Below are positions 1 to 12,800 of a stretch of 64,000 nt of DNA, piece by piece. The stretch lies in assembly GCF_018691265.1 (NCBI RefSeq), contig NW_024881282.1, forward strand, positions 23,952,899 through 24,016,898, written 5' to 3'. The notes under the pieces are model-generated. The model did not search any database. It was given only the letters and a program-made list of their open reading frames with translations, and had not been told where the DNA came from. The position numbers were made by a program, and so were the translations under genes. Origin of the DNA: Tyto alba. Its lineage: Eukaryota; Chordata; Aves; Strigiformes; Tytonidae. The first letter of the stretch is position 1, and every line of letters begins with the position of its first letter.

Positions 1-2899
1 AGTGGTGATTTCAGTTGCCTTCTTCCCATATGTGCCATTAGCTTAAATAAATTTAGTAAAGAAATAAAAATAGTTGCTTCTATTGTATTAAAAGCTTCAG
101 ATGCTGGAAATTTTCTTGCATCACGCCCTCTTCTTCTTCCCCCCTGCTCTCTCCCCATTTTGGGTTGATAAATCAGTAAGTCTTCATTCTTACACGGCTA
201 GACCAGGGTCTTTGATGCTGACAGGATAGCAACAATGAAGAAATATCATACAAGCTTGCATATAAATACATGAAACTAATTTATTTTGCTTGTTCGTGCT
301 CCCAGGCCGTCTCATTATCTTCCATAATGGCTTCCATAATCTTCCATCCTGTCTCTTTGACTGACAGTGTCGGTGCAGATTTTCTCTGGAATCATGTCAA
401 TCCACAGAATCTTATGTTCTTTGAAAACTTGGGAGGGGGAGGAAACCCAATCAACCCCCAAGCAAAACAAAAATAGGCCTTTCGTTAAATTATAATTAGA
501 AGTATAAAGAAATTCTATTTTAAATGTTTTCCCTGCTGTGTACAACATAATCAATGGCTTTCATTATCTGAAGCTTTTATTATTAGTCATGGTTTTGCCA
601 GACGTAAGTGATGGAATTATAACTTTTTTGTAGCTCATTTAAATTGACCTACAGCCCAGTGAGGTGACTGGAATGACTCTGGGGTCAGTCAGCTTTGAAT
701 CAGACTGTAGAAGAGGAAGGTAACAGGAGTGTTGGCTTTCTGCCTCAAATGGATTTTGTCTGTGAAAGCAAAGGAATTAACTCCTCTGTTTTTAACATCC
801 TTTGCACTTAAAGTACATATAATGATAAACATTTGGAAGTTGCTTACACTCCAAAGGATAGTACTAAAGAAAGGAATACTTCTACGTTTATAATGTGGTA
901 TTCTATATATTTATACAGTATGTTGTATTTAAAAACTATAGTATTTGCAACCATTTTTCTAATCGTATGTTGACACGTATTCCTGCAGGTCATCTGCTGA
1001 ACAATGAAAATAGATGATTGAGTTTTACTTTCTAGTGTTATAAGCAAGTCTATTTACCTACCTAAATTTTAATAGAAATAGTGGAAAACTTAAGAAAAAT
1101 AGATAGGAATTAAAGCTGCTTTTATTACATTCTCTAGTTAAATTTCCAGGTTTTGAATGGATCCAAAACTGTTGTCTATCTTTTTCAGTGGATATTAGTC
1201 CCGCTTTCAAAAGAAATAAAGATAAGATTGATGAAAATAAGGAGCAATAAAGTCTTTCTAAAATTTCTTTAATTTTCTTACTTATCTTCAGTCCTTGAGC
1301 ACTTAGCAAAAGGAGGGGAGGACTGGCAACTGACATGTTCAGCTTCTCTCTGCTTGTGCTGAGGATGTGAACAGCTACGTGTGTTAACAAACTTCAAAGT
1401 ACACAATACATCAAATAATGAAGTGACAAATACAAAATTATGGGTTGCATTTAAGACAGTGCCTTGCTTTTTTTTCTGCTTTAGATAACTTTGCGAGAAG
1501 TTGTACAGTTAATCACCCAAGCCTTTTTGGTTACTGTGGTGCCTACACAATGTGAACTTTTACCAGCTAATCAGTGTCTTCTTGCAGTATATTTTCTCTG
1601 TGCTCTATGGTGAGTCAGTGGTCCACCTCGGGTATGCTTGCATTGCATCAAAAAACTCAAAGGGAATAGAGGACATGCGGGATTTAGCAAAGGTACCTCT
1701 AGCTCCAAAGACTGATGTGTGTCTTAGGGAGCTTTATACTGAAAGAAATCTATTGCAGTTGTCTAAATTGATAATGTTTGCACATTAAAAGTTACTGTTT
1801 TGGCATAGTAGCATCTGATAGCTCCTAGACATAGGTCATCCTTCTTTGTGCATGTGTAATTTACACAGCAAAAATACATCCTTGCCACAAAGAGTTTACA
1901 GTTTTTACCTGTGTTGTACAACTGATCTAGCCATGAACTCTCTGTGTAGTTAGAATTTTTCTATCTGTCATCCACTCCTGGGCACACCTTTTTCAGAAAT
2001 GTCTTGGGAGTGAATTGTGGGTGGATGAATTAATCTTGGAGATGTCCACTCGTGCCCAGGCACTGTATTTCTTACCTACTCTGTGACCCCTTTGTTGATA
2101 AGCCATATGCCAGCTAGATTTACCATGTTCTTCTCATGCCACCCTTTTCCCAGTAAATCCTTAGAAGAGGATATTTATTTCCAGGCTGAGAGATCAGGTT
2201 GCTTCGCCAGAGCAGTCTTGTCTGTATGTTAGTAAGATCTGAATTTACCCCACAGGTGCATCCGAGTTTACTTGTGAAGACTGCTTTACTCATATCGAAT
2301 TATATGTGCATAACAGATTTGCTAATAAGGTAATAGAGGGGCCATGGCATATTAATTGCTAAAATAAATTCATACAGTCTGCCTGAGTGAAAAGCTTGGT
2401 TACTGTTGAGTGAAGATTCTTGAGGCTTTTTTGTGGTGTCTTCAGGGGTCTGATAGTCTGTTTAGTGAATGGTTCTTCAGTAGTTTAAAAACAGTCTGAG
2501 CAGTTCTCGTCTTATCATTAAAATGCATTATCTGGAAAAAGTGTTCCTGGAATATTTAATGTAAAAGATACCAAGTCATTTTAATATGTTTATTTGCTGG
2601 CAAAGAAAGGGAGGCTGCATATCTGAAATCACTGGGAATAAGAATAATGGTATACAAAGAGACTTTAGTGTTCATCACAGATATTGGTTCGTTTAATAAA
2701 TGGTATGTGTGAGTGATGAAGTTGCACTGTATCTCAGAGCTGCTACAAAAGTCAGTTTTAGCCAGGCATATTTGGTCTACCACTGTCCTCAACAGTACAA
2801 AAATATTGATATGGGAGATGGTCCAGGAAAGGTAGTTTACTTTCAAGGTTTACCTCCTACAAGCTCAAGAATAGTCCAATGCCACATGCAGAAAGGCAA

Positions 2900-4870
2900 G
2901 TAAGATGGCAGGAGGCCCACATGTGTGAACAAGGAGCTCCTGACAAAACTCAGATGTAAAAAGGAAGCACACAAGATGGAAACCGGGTCAGATCACCCCG
3001 AGAGTAATATGGAGACACTGAGAGTGCAGGTGTGCCATTAGGAAAGCCAGGGCTCACCTGGACTTTGATCTGGCGAGGGATTAAATTTGTGAAAGGTAAG
3101 AAAAAGGGCTTCTACAGGTGTATCAGCAGCAAAAGGGAGACTAGGGAAAATGTGGGCCTGCTTCCAAATGGGGGGAGGGACAGACTTGGTTATAAGAACA
3201 TGGAAGAGGGCCAGGAATTCAAAACCTTCTCTGCTTTGCATGGTATTGGTAAGACCCACCTTCATCAATTCCAGGCCCCTGAAATTCATGGGAATGTCTG
3301 GAGCAAGGAAGAGGTATTCTCACTGGAGGAGGACCAATTTAGGGAACATTTAAACAAACTGAACATACAGGAATCAGCAGGACCTGATTGGAGGCACCCA
3401 CAAGTGCTGTCAGAGCTCAATTACGTCAATGCAAGGGCACTCTTGATAATCTTTGAAAGGTCATGGTGACTAGGGGAGATTCCTGAAGACTAGAAGAGAG
3501 AAATGTCACCCCTCTCTTCAAGGATGGCAAGGAAAAGAATCTGGGGAAACTATAGGTCAGTGTCACATCAATCCCTGAGGAGATGGTGGAGCAAATAATC
3601 CTGGATACCATTGCCAAATAAGCAAGGCCAAGGAGGTGATTGGGAGAAGTCAGCGTGTTTTTATGAAGGGGCGATCATGCTCAATCAGCCAAAAAGACTT
3701 CTGTGATGAGATGACTGCCTTCCTGAATGTGGCAAAAGCAGTGGATGTTGTTTATTTCAAGTTTGGCAAGAAGTTCAATACTTTCTGCTATGTTGTCTTA
3801 CACAAACTGATGAAGTATGGGCTAGATATGTAGACAATGAGGTGGATAGAAAAGTGTCTGACTTGCTGGACTCACGGGCTCTGATCAGTGGCATGGCACG
3901 TTCCAGGGGTTGATAATGGCACCAGTAGTGTTTAGCCTCTTCATTAATGACCTGGACAGTGGGACAAAGTGCACCCTCTGCAAGTTTGCAGAGGATACAG
4001 AGTGGGCAGGAGGGGTTGTTGGGCCAGCTGGTTGTGCTGCCATTCAGAGGGACCTCTGTGGGTTGGAGAAGTGGGCAAACGGGAAACTTGGAAAACTAAG
4101 TTGGGCAAAGGGAAATGCCAAGTCCTGCCCCTGGTGAGGAGTCACTCCATGCGCCAGTGCGCACAGGGGGCACGCTGTCTGGAAAGCAGCTTTGCAGAGA
4201 AGGACTTGAGGGTCCTGATGGGCAACAAAGTGACCACAAACCAGCAGTGTGCCATTGTGGCGATGATGGCCAGCAAGCAGCCTCCTGGGCTGCATTAGGA
4301 AGAATGTTGTCAACAGGTCATGGGAGGTCATCATCCTTCTCTGCTCAGTCCCAGTGAGACACATCTGAGGTGCTGTGTACAGCTCTGGGCTCCCCAGTAC
4401 AAGAGAGACATGGTCATACTGGAGTGAGCTCAGCAAAGGACCATGAAGATTATTAATAGATTGGAGCACCTGACGTGTGAGGAGGAGCTGAAGGAGCTGA
4501 GTCTGTTCAGTGTGGAGGAGAGAACGTTCAGGGAGGATCTTACCAACATGTGTAAATATCTGATGGGGTGCAGTAAAGAAGACAGAGCCAGACTCTGGGG
4601 TGCCTAACTGGGCATGAGGTGGTTGGCACAAACTGAAATACGGGAAATTCCATTTAATCATAAGAAATTTTCTTTTTTTTTTTTTTTTTCTTTTAACTCT
4701 GAATGATTGAACATTGGAACAGGTTACTCAGAGAATCTGTGGAGTCTGTCCTAGGAAATACTCAAAACCTGACTGGACAAGGTCCTGAGCATCCTGCTCT
4801 GGTGGGGGTTGGACTAGATGATCTTCAGGGATTCTTCCCAACTTCAACAATTCTATGGTTCTATAATATG
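2900..4870 (+). mobile_element. CR1 LINE, degenerate, 3' part of ORF2 through 3' end
   Basis: Interrupted reading frames on the + strand resemble chicken-repeat-1 ORF2. They include KGFYRCISSKRETRENVG, the segment between endonuclease and reverse transcriptase (RT), then FERSW, GEIPED and SIPEEMVEQIILD. RT pieces follow, such as AVDVVYFKFGKKFNT and SLFINDLDSGTKCTLCKFAEDT. The 3' end has the conserved CR1 tail text (TTGGACTAGATGATCTTCAGG) and finishes in ATTCTATGGTTCTAT, the short CR1 terminal repeat. Many stops and frameshifts make it inactive. The endonuclease domain is missing, as expected from 5' truncation. The 5' limit is approximate. Confidence 0.9.
4669..4691. repeat. Poly-T tract inside the CR1 3' region
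   Basis: A run of T broken by one C splits the CR1 text between AAGAAATTT and AACTCTGAATG. It probably grew from a short T-run in the element. Confidence 0.8.
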
Positions 4871-4946
4871 AAGGTGAAGCAGGTGGTTAAAATAATTCCC
4901 TGAAGAGCTTTATCTGTGCTCTTAAAGATACAGTATTAAATAGGTC

Positions 4947-4970
4947 TTTTTTTTTTTTTTTTTTTTTTTC
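4947..4970. repeat. Poly-T tract
   Basis: About 22 consecutive T followed by CCCC, 80 nt after the CR1 end. A simple repeat. Confidence 0.85.
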
Positions 4971-6776
4971 CCCAGGTTATCTGAGTATTGCTTGATTTGT
5001 TTCAAGGATCATGTGTATTAATATTTTATAAATCTTAGAGGCAGGGTGGCGTGGGTTGTTGAATGTTATGGTGATAGAGGCAGCATCTCTTGTCAATCAC
5101 AGTTGTTTCAGGTCTCATGTGTGCATTCCTCAGCTGCATATTAAAAACTGAAAGTTGTGAAAATTCTACTTGCATTCAGTTTTGCAAATAAGCCAAATTT
5201 ATGAGGTGATACTTCTTCAGCTTAATACTATGTAATTAATACATTTCCTAGAATAAGGGTGTTTTGTGTTGATCTTGTAATTAGGATCGTGTCAAGTAGA
5301 TGATGTGGATCTGGCTTGTGTAGGGGAAGATATTCCTTATCTAGGGCTCTAAGTACTGTTATATTGGAAGAGAAGGAAGAAAATGATTATAACATGCAAT
5401 CGGCAAGGGATGAAATAGGCAGATTGAGGTATTTCCTCTGCACTTTTGAACTAGGAGTGCCAAGCATTTACTTGAGGACAACATTGAAGGGGACACTCCT
5501 ACTTGTACTCTGTTTTCTTCTTCCTGGCTAAATCCCTTATTGAAATGTGGCAATGGTCAGCATGGGGCTTCTATGTTGGAATGATTTTGGGATGTTTGTA
5601 TCTAGTGGTGTGATTTGAGATTCAAGTTAGTCAGGACCTAAGATGTCATTGTGAAACTCAGCTCCTAGACACTTGATGAAATTTGTCTCCAGCTGGAAGA
5701 GCATAGGGATATAGGTGATGAGAGGTGGAGCACCACAGGCTTTGGACAATTTTGTCTTCTTGCTTTCTTACGTTCCAGGTTTCTAGTGTGTCAAAGGAAT
5801 TGACAGTTGCTAGCAAGTCACTTTGAAATCAATTTCATATAATTTCATAATTTAAACTTGCAGTGAGACACTCCACTTGAATCTGTTGATTTTTATTTTC
5901 TGCCCCAGTTTTTAAGAAAACCATCTATTTGACCATGATGAGTAGTATCTTGAGTTCCTTCCAAATTACAGCAATTTACTTTCATTTGGATGTCTTCAGT
6001 ACCTTTAAGAAAAAGACTCCTCATGAAGAATCTTAGCAAAGCTTTCTTATGTTAAATGGAACTACTTTTATAAATGGGCAAGCTGAGACAAATTGCTTAG
6101 TTGACTACATCAACAAGGAAAAAAAAAACAACCACTTTTTTATGATGATTTTTCTAATACAAACCAGAAGTGTATGCATAGGGTGGTGTCAGTATAAAAG
6201 GTTTATGGTAATGCTATGTCTGTGCAAATTAGCTCTTTTGGGTGTCTGTTCTTTTTGTAAATGTTTAATTGGGTCTCTTATACATGAATAAGTTTGTTCT
6301 TCAAAGATGGCATTCAAAGCATATGACAGCCATCTTCAAGTTTGATAGAAATTTCCATCAGCTGCTCTCAGTTCCTGTGGTTCCAAGTGAAGCTTTGGTA
6401 ATCCAAAATATAACCTAAAGATAAAGTGGAATGCCGGTCTCCTACGTGATAGCATATTATGCTGTTGTCAAGTGAACTACTGGACTGAACAGATTTAATT
6501 TTTTTTTTTAATAGGATTTATTTGCCTTGAAGCCAAGATAAATTGGCTTCGCATCAAAGAGTAATCTTTTCAGTGATGTACGGGAATAGAATTGTCAGGC
6601 AGCACAAGTACAAATTCTGTAAGAACGGACTGTCTTATGTTCATGAAGATTATTACCAATATACTGTCATTTAATGTGAAAATCTACCTAAATGTTTTTT
6701 TTTCTTTTGCTGCAGAACTTTGTCAAGTGTGAAAATGAGCTCCTATAATATGAAAAAAGTCTGCTTTTTCTTTCAG

Positions 6777-6838
6777 CTTTTGCTGTAAGTGTAGTTCCTG
6801 AAGGTACAGAAGATGAGACTGAACTACCAGTGCTGCAG
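6777..6838 (+). CDS. B3GLCT: B3GLCT exon 2
   Basis: The exon has 62 nt. The first two bases complete a codon begun in exon 1, and the exon then reads [14 protein letters not shown] and on to VLQ, ending in phase 0. The acceptor is a pyrimidine-rich tract ending in TTTCAG and the donor is CAG|GTAATA. The hydrophobic start probably ends the signal peptide begun in exon 1, and the acidic part after it begins the poorly conserved stem. Similarity to human is weak here, so the call rests on position, phase compatibility with exon 3, and the LAF-like start. Confidence 0.85.
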
Positions 6839-9800
6839 GTAATAAATTTTAATTGCCACAGCAGGAACATTTTACAGACACTATAAAATCATCTAGAAGA
6901 GACCAGAGCTGAAAGCCTAACATCTGTGACATTGATTATTTTGATCATTGGCTTCAGTGGTACTAAATGTCATATGTTGTCTTTCTGTTCTATGAGGCAC
7001 ATAAGAGACCTTTAATGGGACACAGGTTGCATGCAGCACTACTCTTCTAGTACTACTGGCTTCTTAATTTTTCCTATGGTTTCTTAGAATTACTAGAATA
7101 AATTTATGCTTAGCACTTTTGATTTCTGATTTACACTGGAGTTTCTGACTTATGTTGACATATATATTAAAAGAATTAGTGTTTTGGATTTCTTTGTGGA
7201 ACAAAATTAAAATTTAGAAAACAATCTGTTTTCTTCTCTCCAGGATCAGCTGAAGAGTGCATTAAAAACTGACAGGAAAAAAAACCTTGGTGATTTTTGC
7301 TTAGCTTCCGCAAGTTGATAGTTTTATTGCTGCTGAGAATAGTTTTTGAGTATATAACCTTTATTAGTTTAGAGGCAGGTTTTTCTTTCTTCTTGGTTTA
7401 GTTAAAAATTTGGTTTAGTTAATACATTGAGAGAGAAACGGCTGCCTCTCTGCTAAATTAGCATTATTACATATTGCTACCCAAGTATCAGCTCAGGTAA
7501 AGCTTGTGTATGAAATTTCAAATTAACAGATTAGAAGAACTAATGGTCAGAGCTAGCCCTACCGTTAAGCAGCATAACTGGTGTTAGGTGTGTATACATG
7601 TATGTCCTTTAACAGACTTCTATCTACCGATATTTTTTTTTATATGTATACATTTGTAACAGATATTTGTGTACGTATAGAAGAGATTAAAGGGAGGAAA
7701 ATCAAATAAAAGTACTGTAATGAATCAAGAGTTAGAATCTGTAACTGCCGTTTAAGTTTAGTGACCTCATATCAAATGCAATGGAAGTATGGTCAGAGAT
7801 ACGTGCTTCTAAATAATTTTTAGTTTTGATGATGGTGGCTCTATCTACAGTAATTTTCATAAATGAAGATCCCTATTGAAAAATGCTGATCTGGTGCAGT
7901 GTATCTGGGAGACTAGATAATGTCATTCTGTTTTCATTACGTATAAGTTGCTGTTTGTCAAATTCCATTAGTGTCTCAATCCAGCTGTTTAATGTTATCT
8001 TTCTTATATAGGATATAATTCATGAAGTCTTTCCTACTATTCTAGAGTTTCAAAACCTTCCCTCAGATGAAATCCAAGGTGCCTCCTGGAACTCTTCAGG
8101 CCAAAATCCTTTTTTTTTATGTTAAAAGCAATGTAACAGACAACAGTTGTTTTGTTTTGTGTTTTAACAAAGGTAGTTGTAAAATACAACTCTTATTCAA
8201 CAAAACACATACTTTTTTGTTTGCATAGAAAATTAATCTTCCCGCGTTGTTTATAACATAGGTTAACTTAGAATGTAGTGTATATTAACGCTGTAAGATG
8301 ACAATACTGTGTATAGTCATCAAAATAACTTAATCTTATAAGAATTTTTTTAAACTTTATTGACGCAGTCAGCAAAAAAGAGTCATAAGTGTGGATGCAA
8401 TGCAGTTATTCTTGAATACAGATGGCTACCAGGGAAGTTGGAGCTTTTGCATTTCAGTGTAAAAGTCAGACGAGGACAGACGGAGAGATCATCTAATGCA
8501 AGTGGGGACTAGAAGGATTGAATGGATATGATATTTAAAGAAAGAAAAAGAGGGAGAAAAAAATTGTGTTTATAAACAGGAATTAAGTTACAAAGGTAAC
8601 TTACAAGGAAAACTATGTGCAAGCTTATTACTGAGGAGTACCTTGTATGGCATTTCTATCTGAAGGTCTTAAAACACTTGAACCGAGATAAATCCTATGA
8701 CATCCTTATGCCATTAGTGAAGATGATCTTGATTTTACATGTGGAGAAACCAAAGCACTGAGGTGCTGTTACCAGGGAGAAATTGTGCAATAAATGAAGG
8801 CTCTATTTTCCTTCCTCCTATTTTTGTAGGAAGCACAGAACTATTTTTCCAGTCCTGTCTCTCTACCAGTCAGCAGTTCTTAAACAACACCTTTCCACCC
8901 AGCCTGTTATTTAGAAGCAATTGAATATCTTCGTAAGATGTTTTAATGTGTGTGTCTTGGTTTCCTGGTTAACGATGCAAATCCAATGTCACTGTTACCT
9001 GTATCTCAGGACTCCATTAAAATTCCATCACAAATGTATGTAATAACTGAGTAAAAAACAGTGAAGTCACGTTATGTACAACAAACTTTTCATATTCATT
9101 TGTCTTGATATAAATTGCTGTTGAGACTTCTTTTAAGAATTGTATTTCAATAGATGCTTGATGATGGATTAAATGAATAAGAGTGTGTTGTTTTTTTTTT
9201 TTTTTTTTTACACAATGAACAGGGTGTTTGTGTTTGTCGTGGTTTAGGCCTGGTTGGCAGCCAACCACAATGCAGCAGCTCTCTCTCCCTTCCCCTCCGG
9301 CAATGAGAAGGGACAGAGAGCCAGGCTTGGGGTTCAAGATAGGACTGGGATGGGGACAAAATTCCCCTTTATGGTCACGAGCAAAAGGCAGTCTCGTTAG
9401 GGGAAGGGAAAAAAAAGAACATACATTTATTACAGACACTAACAACACATAACAGAGTAAGACAGTGAGAAGCATTGCCACATCTTGAGAACACCTTCCC
9501 CCCACCCCTCCCTTCTTCCCGGGCTCAGCTCTGCTCCCGATATCTCTACCTCCTCCCCCAGTGGCGCAGGGGCAGGGAATGGGGGGTGCAGTCAGTGCTG
9601 CCACTTTCTTCATCTTCGGTGAGGGGAGTGTCCAAAACTTGCTCCTCCTGCTCCATCGTGGTCCCCCTCTCACAGGAGACAGTCCTCCACAAACTCTCTG
9701 ATGTGAGTCCCTCCCACGGGCCGCAGCGTTCCCCATACTGCTCTGGCGTGAGTCACCAGCTTTCTCCGACTGGAGTCCCTCCCACGGCTGCAGCCCTTCC

Positions 9801-12800
9801 CGAGCTGCTCTGGCGTGGGACTCCCCCACATGCTGCAATCCTCCCAGCGCTGAATTACAGCAGCGGGGCTGCCTTTTCCCATGAGACCCCGGCCTTCTTC
9901 GGGCACAGCACCTTGATTATTCCGAGCAGGAACAACAGGCCATAAATCAGTGTCTGCTCCACCGTAGATCTCCATGGGTGGCAGGGGGGGGCCGCCCTGC
10001 CGTCTCCCCACAGGATACAGGGGGGTCTCTGCTCCGGCACACCTCCCCCCTCCTTTCTTCCTCCGTTCCTCCACTGACCTTGGTGTTCACGCAGCTGCAG
10101 CAACTCCTCCTCACCAGTCCCACTGCTCCTCACCATGTCCCTTCTTAAATACGTTATCGCAGAGGCGCAGCTGATGGGCTCAATTTCCCAAACAGAGGTG
10201 GAGCTGACTTGGAGCTGGGGGAGCTTCGAGAAGCTTCTCACAGGGGGCCACCCCGACAGCCCCCTCCCCTGCCACCAAAAAACCCCACCACTCACTCAAC
10301 CCAGGACAGTGTTATAGAGTTCCATATTCCAAACTTTGTGCTCAGGAGATATGTATTTAAAAGACAAAACAAAAGTATTGTTAGTATTAATTTAAAGAGC
10401 TTTGGTATAAATTGAGTCATGGAAAAGTATTCTCTCCTTTTTTTTGTCCTTTAATTTTTTACTGTGTTGTCTAAGTAACAGTATACAAACATGTAGAATA
10501 TCTGTTTCATTTCTTGATGATGAAAAGTTTTTCACTTTAGTTTGTTTGTTAGTTCTTGAGTTAAAACCTCTATGTATGCATTTACAGTCCGATGAATGCT
10601 TTGATTCCCTGTGTGTCTCTATAGAAATACTTGAGTTTTTGCATTTATCCTTATTTTGCTTTTTCTTCTTTCTTCTAGAAGTCTCAAAAAAGTGGAACAA
10701 TTAGTAAAATAAGCAGAGGTAAGTACTGTATAGTCTGTATTTGTTTTCACTTGTGGATGCCTTTTTAGTATAAATAAAATATGGTTATGCTTTGAAAAGT
10801 GACTATGAACAGTGCCTAAATGCTCAACAGCATTATTAGTTTCCAATTCCCAAATACTTTGGTTTTTTTTTTTTTTTGCTCATGTAGTCTGATCAAACAG
10901 AAGCTTCTTGATCTTTGTATTTGCAATTCTTGTAGTTAAGTGTTTTTCTGAAAATGTGCACTTTTACTATGAAACTGATGCATTGCTTTTTTTGCAGCAC
11001 ACAATATTTTAAAATAAAATTTCATGATACTTAGTAGCTGTCCTTGTAAAAATTTAACATGAAACTGAATTTTACCATTCTCCTAGGCTCTCATGGTGCT
11101 TGTAATAACTAGGGTTATTATAAATTACATGTAACAACTTGTAATAAATTTGTGATATCTAGAAGCAGGTATTTAAGAAACTTTTCATACATTAAGAGGA
11201 TACTGAGTAGTAAAATAATTTTTTTACTGGACATGTGAGATAAATTATAAGAATAAAAATTCTGCAAGCTTCTGACTTTTCTGAAAACAAGTCTGATGTC
11301 CTTCCAGCAAAAAAGTTTACAGGCCTGAGATAAGGACTTGCAATCTCTGCACTGTAAACTAGTGCTGCCTCTGCTATACTATAGCTGTTCAATTCTTAAA
11401 GCAACTTGGGCTGTTATGGTACTTCTCACTCTTCTAAACCCTGAGCACTTGGATCTGCTTGTTCTGACAGGAGACAGCTTAACCATGTCTCTGTTGTAGC
11501 AGTTTCTGAGTAGTTGTGAGTTCATTCTGACATCAAAGCTGAACACCCAGAACGCTTAACTTTCTTTTAGGAGTTGCTAACAGAACTATGAGTAGTTCTA
11601 AGATCTGGTTTTTGTTTGTTGGCGTTTTTTTATTTAGTTGCAAGCTCTGTCCTAACACAGATGACCCCTTTAGCGGAAAATAATTAAGTCCCTTGTCCCA
11701 TTAATCTTCCATTTTACCATTGAAAGGTCAAGACCTTTCTACAGGAGCTTTATTACTCTGTTTCCCTGTTCACCCTTTTGTATCCAGTGTCAAAGTCCGT
11801 TTCCTCTTTGTGTTCTTCCATCTCTTTCTGTGGAATCTCATAGCACAGCCAGGTGCTGGTTGCTGCTTTTATCACTCCCAGCAGACCTGCTGTGTCTCAC
11901 TTCACAAAACACCCAGGGAGGCAATGACAGACTTATTTTTGGCTTTTGACAATGCTCAGTTTTCGTAAATTTTCATATAATCTCATTACTTAGGGAAGTT
12001 ATATTTAGGAATGTTACAGTGGTACATTAGTGATGTAACTACCATCTGTCATATATTGTTTGTTTCAGTAAGAGATCACTTTAAAGCACATAAACAAAAG
12101 TATTTTATGCAGCAGGTAGCAAAATTTAGAAACTTGCTGCCACAGGAGGTTGTGAAAGCAGACCATACCAGCAGTTTCAAGAGGGGACAAGGATCTTGAA
12201 CTCCACTATGTCATGGTCATGGCAGCCAAGGCTGCCCGCCAGCCCCTCCTGGCTGGTGAGAACAAGGTCCAGCATAGCACCCCTCCTTGTTGCCTCCTCT
12301 GTCACTTGGAGAAGGAAATTATCATCAGTGCCTCCCAGGAACCTCCTGGATTGCCTGTGCCCTGCTGTGTTGTCCCTCCAACAGATAATGGGGTGGTTGA
12401 AGGTCCCCCATGAGGACCAGGGCTTGTGAACATGAGGCTGCTCCTGTCTGTTTGCAGAGGGCCTAATCTGCTCGGTGTTCCTGGTCAGGTGGCCTGTGGT
12501 AGACACCAACTATAATGTCACCTGTCTCTGCTTCCCTTTGTCATGTTATACTTGCTAAAACACATATTATCATTAAAGGCTTGTTAAAACTTAATTAAGG
12601 TTCCATTCTATTTAGCGGTGAGCCATGATTGCGGTAAGAGTGACGAAGTTTCAGCCTTACTGTTTCCCTATTTTATTTTCCAATTTTTTTTTTTAATGTG
12701 AGTTTTCAGTATCTTTCCAGTCAGTGAGCTTTTGAGATTATTGAAGATATTTTCCGTAAATATCTTATGGAAATAAAAGAGGAAAGAAGACAAGAGAAAT

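Larger units (their letters stand above)
1..6776 (+). other. 3' part of B3GLCT intron 1
   Basis: AT-rich intronic sequence. No CpG-rich stretch or ATG exon resembling B3GLCT exon 1 is visible, so exon 1 and the promoter lie upstream. The only clear content is a CR1 element (about 2900-4870) and T-runs near 4669-4691 and 4947-4970. The short open frames elsewhere have no recognisable product. Confidence 0.8.
6839..10678 (+). other. B3GLCT intron 2
   Basis: This intron of 3840 nt is AT-rich up to about 9.18 kb with no recognisable feature. It then carries a T-run (9190-9209) and a complete solo LTR (9235-10308). The last 370 nt lead to the exon 3 acceptor. Confidence 0.85.

Noticed and set aside
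4044..4661. 205-codon minus-strand open frame
   Set aside because: It is the antisense of the CR1 reverse-transcriptase region, which is clearly on the + strand.
1..6776. Search for B3GLCT exon 1 or promoter
   Set aside because: No CpG-rich start region and no ATG plus hydrophobic signal sequence ending in the required phase (one base left over) was found.
9017..9838. 273-codon minus-strand open frame
   Set aside because: It lies mostly in the GC-rich solo LTR and runs across the LTR edge into plain intron. It has no recognisable protein features and is explained by low stop-codon density.
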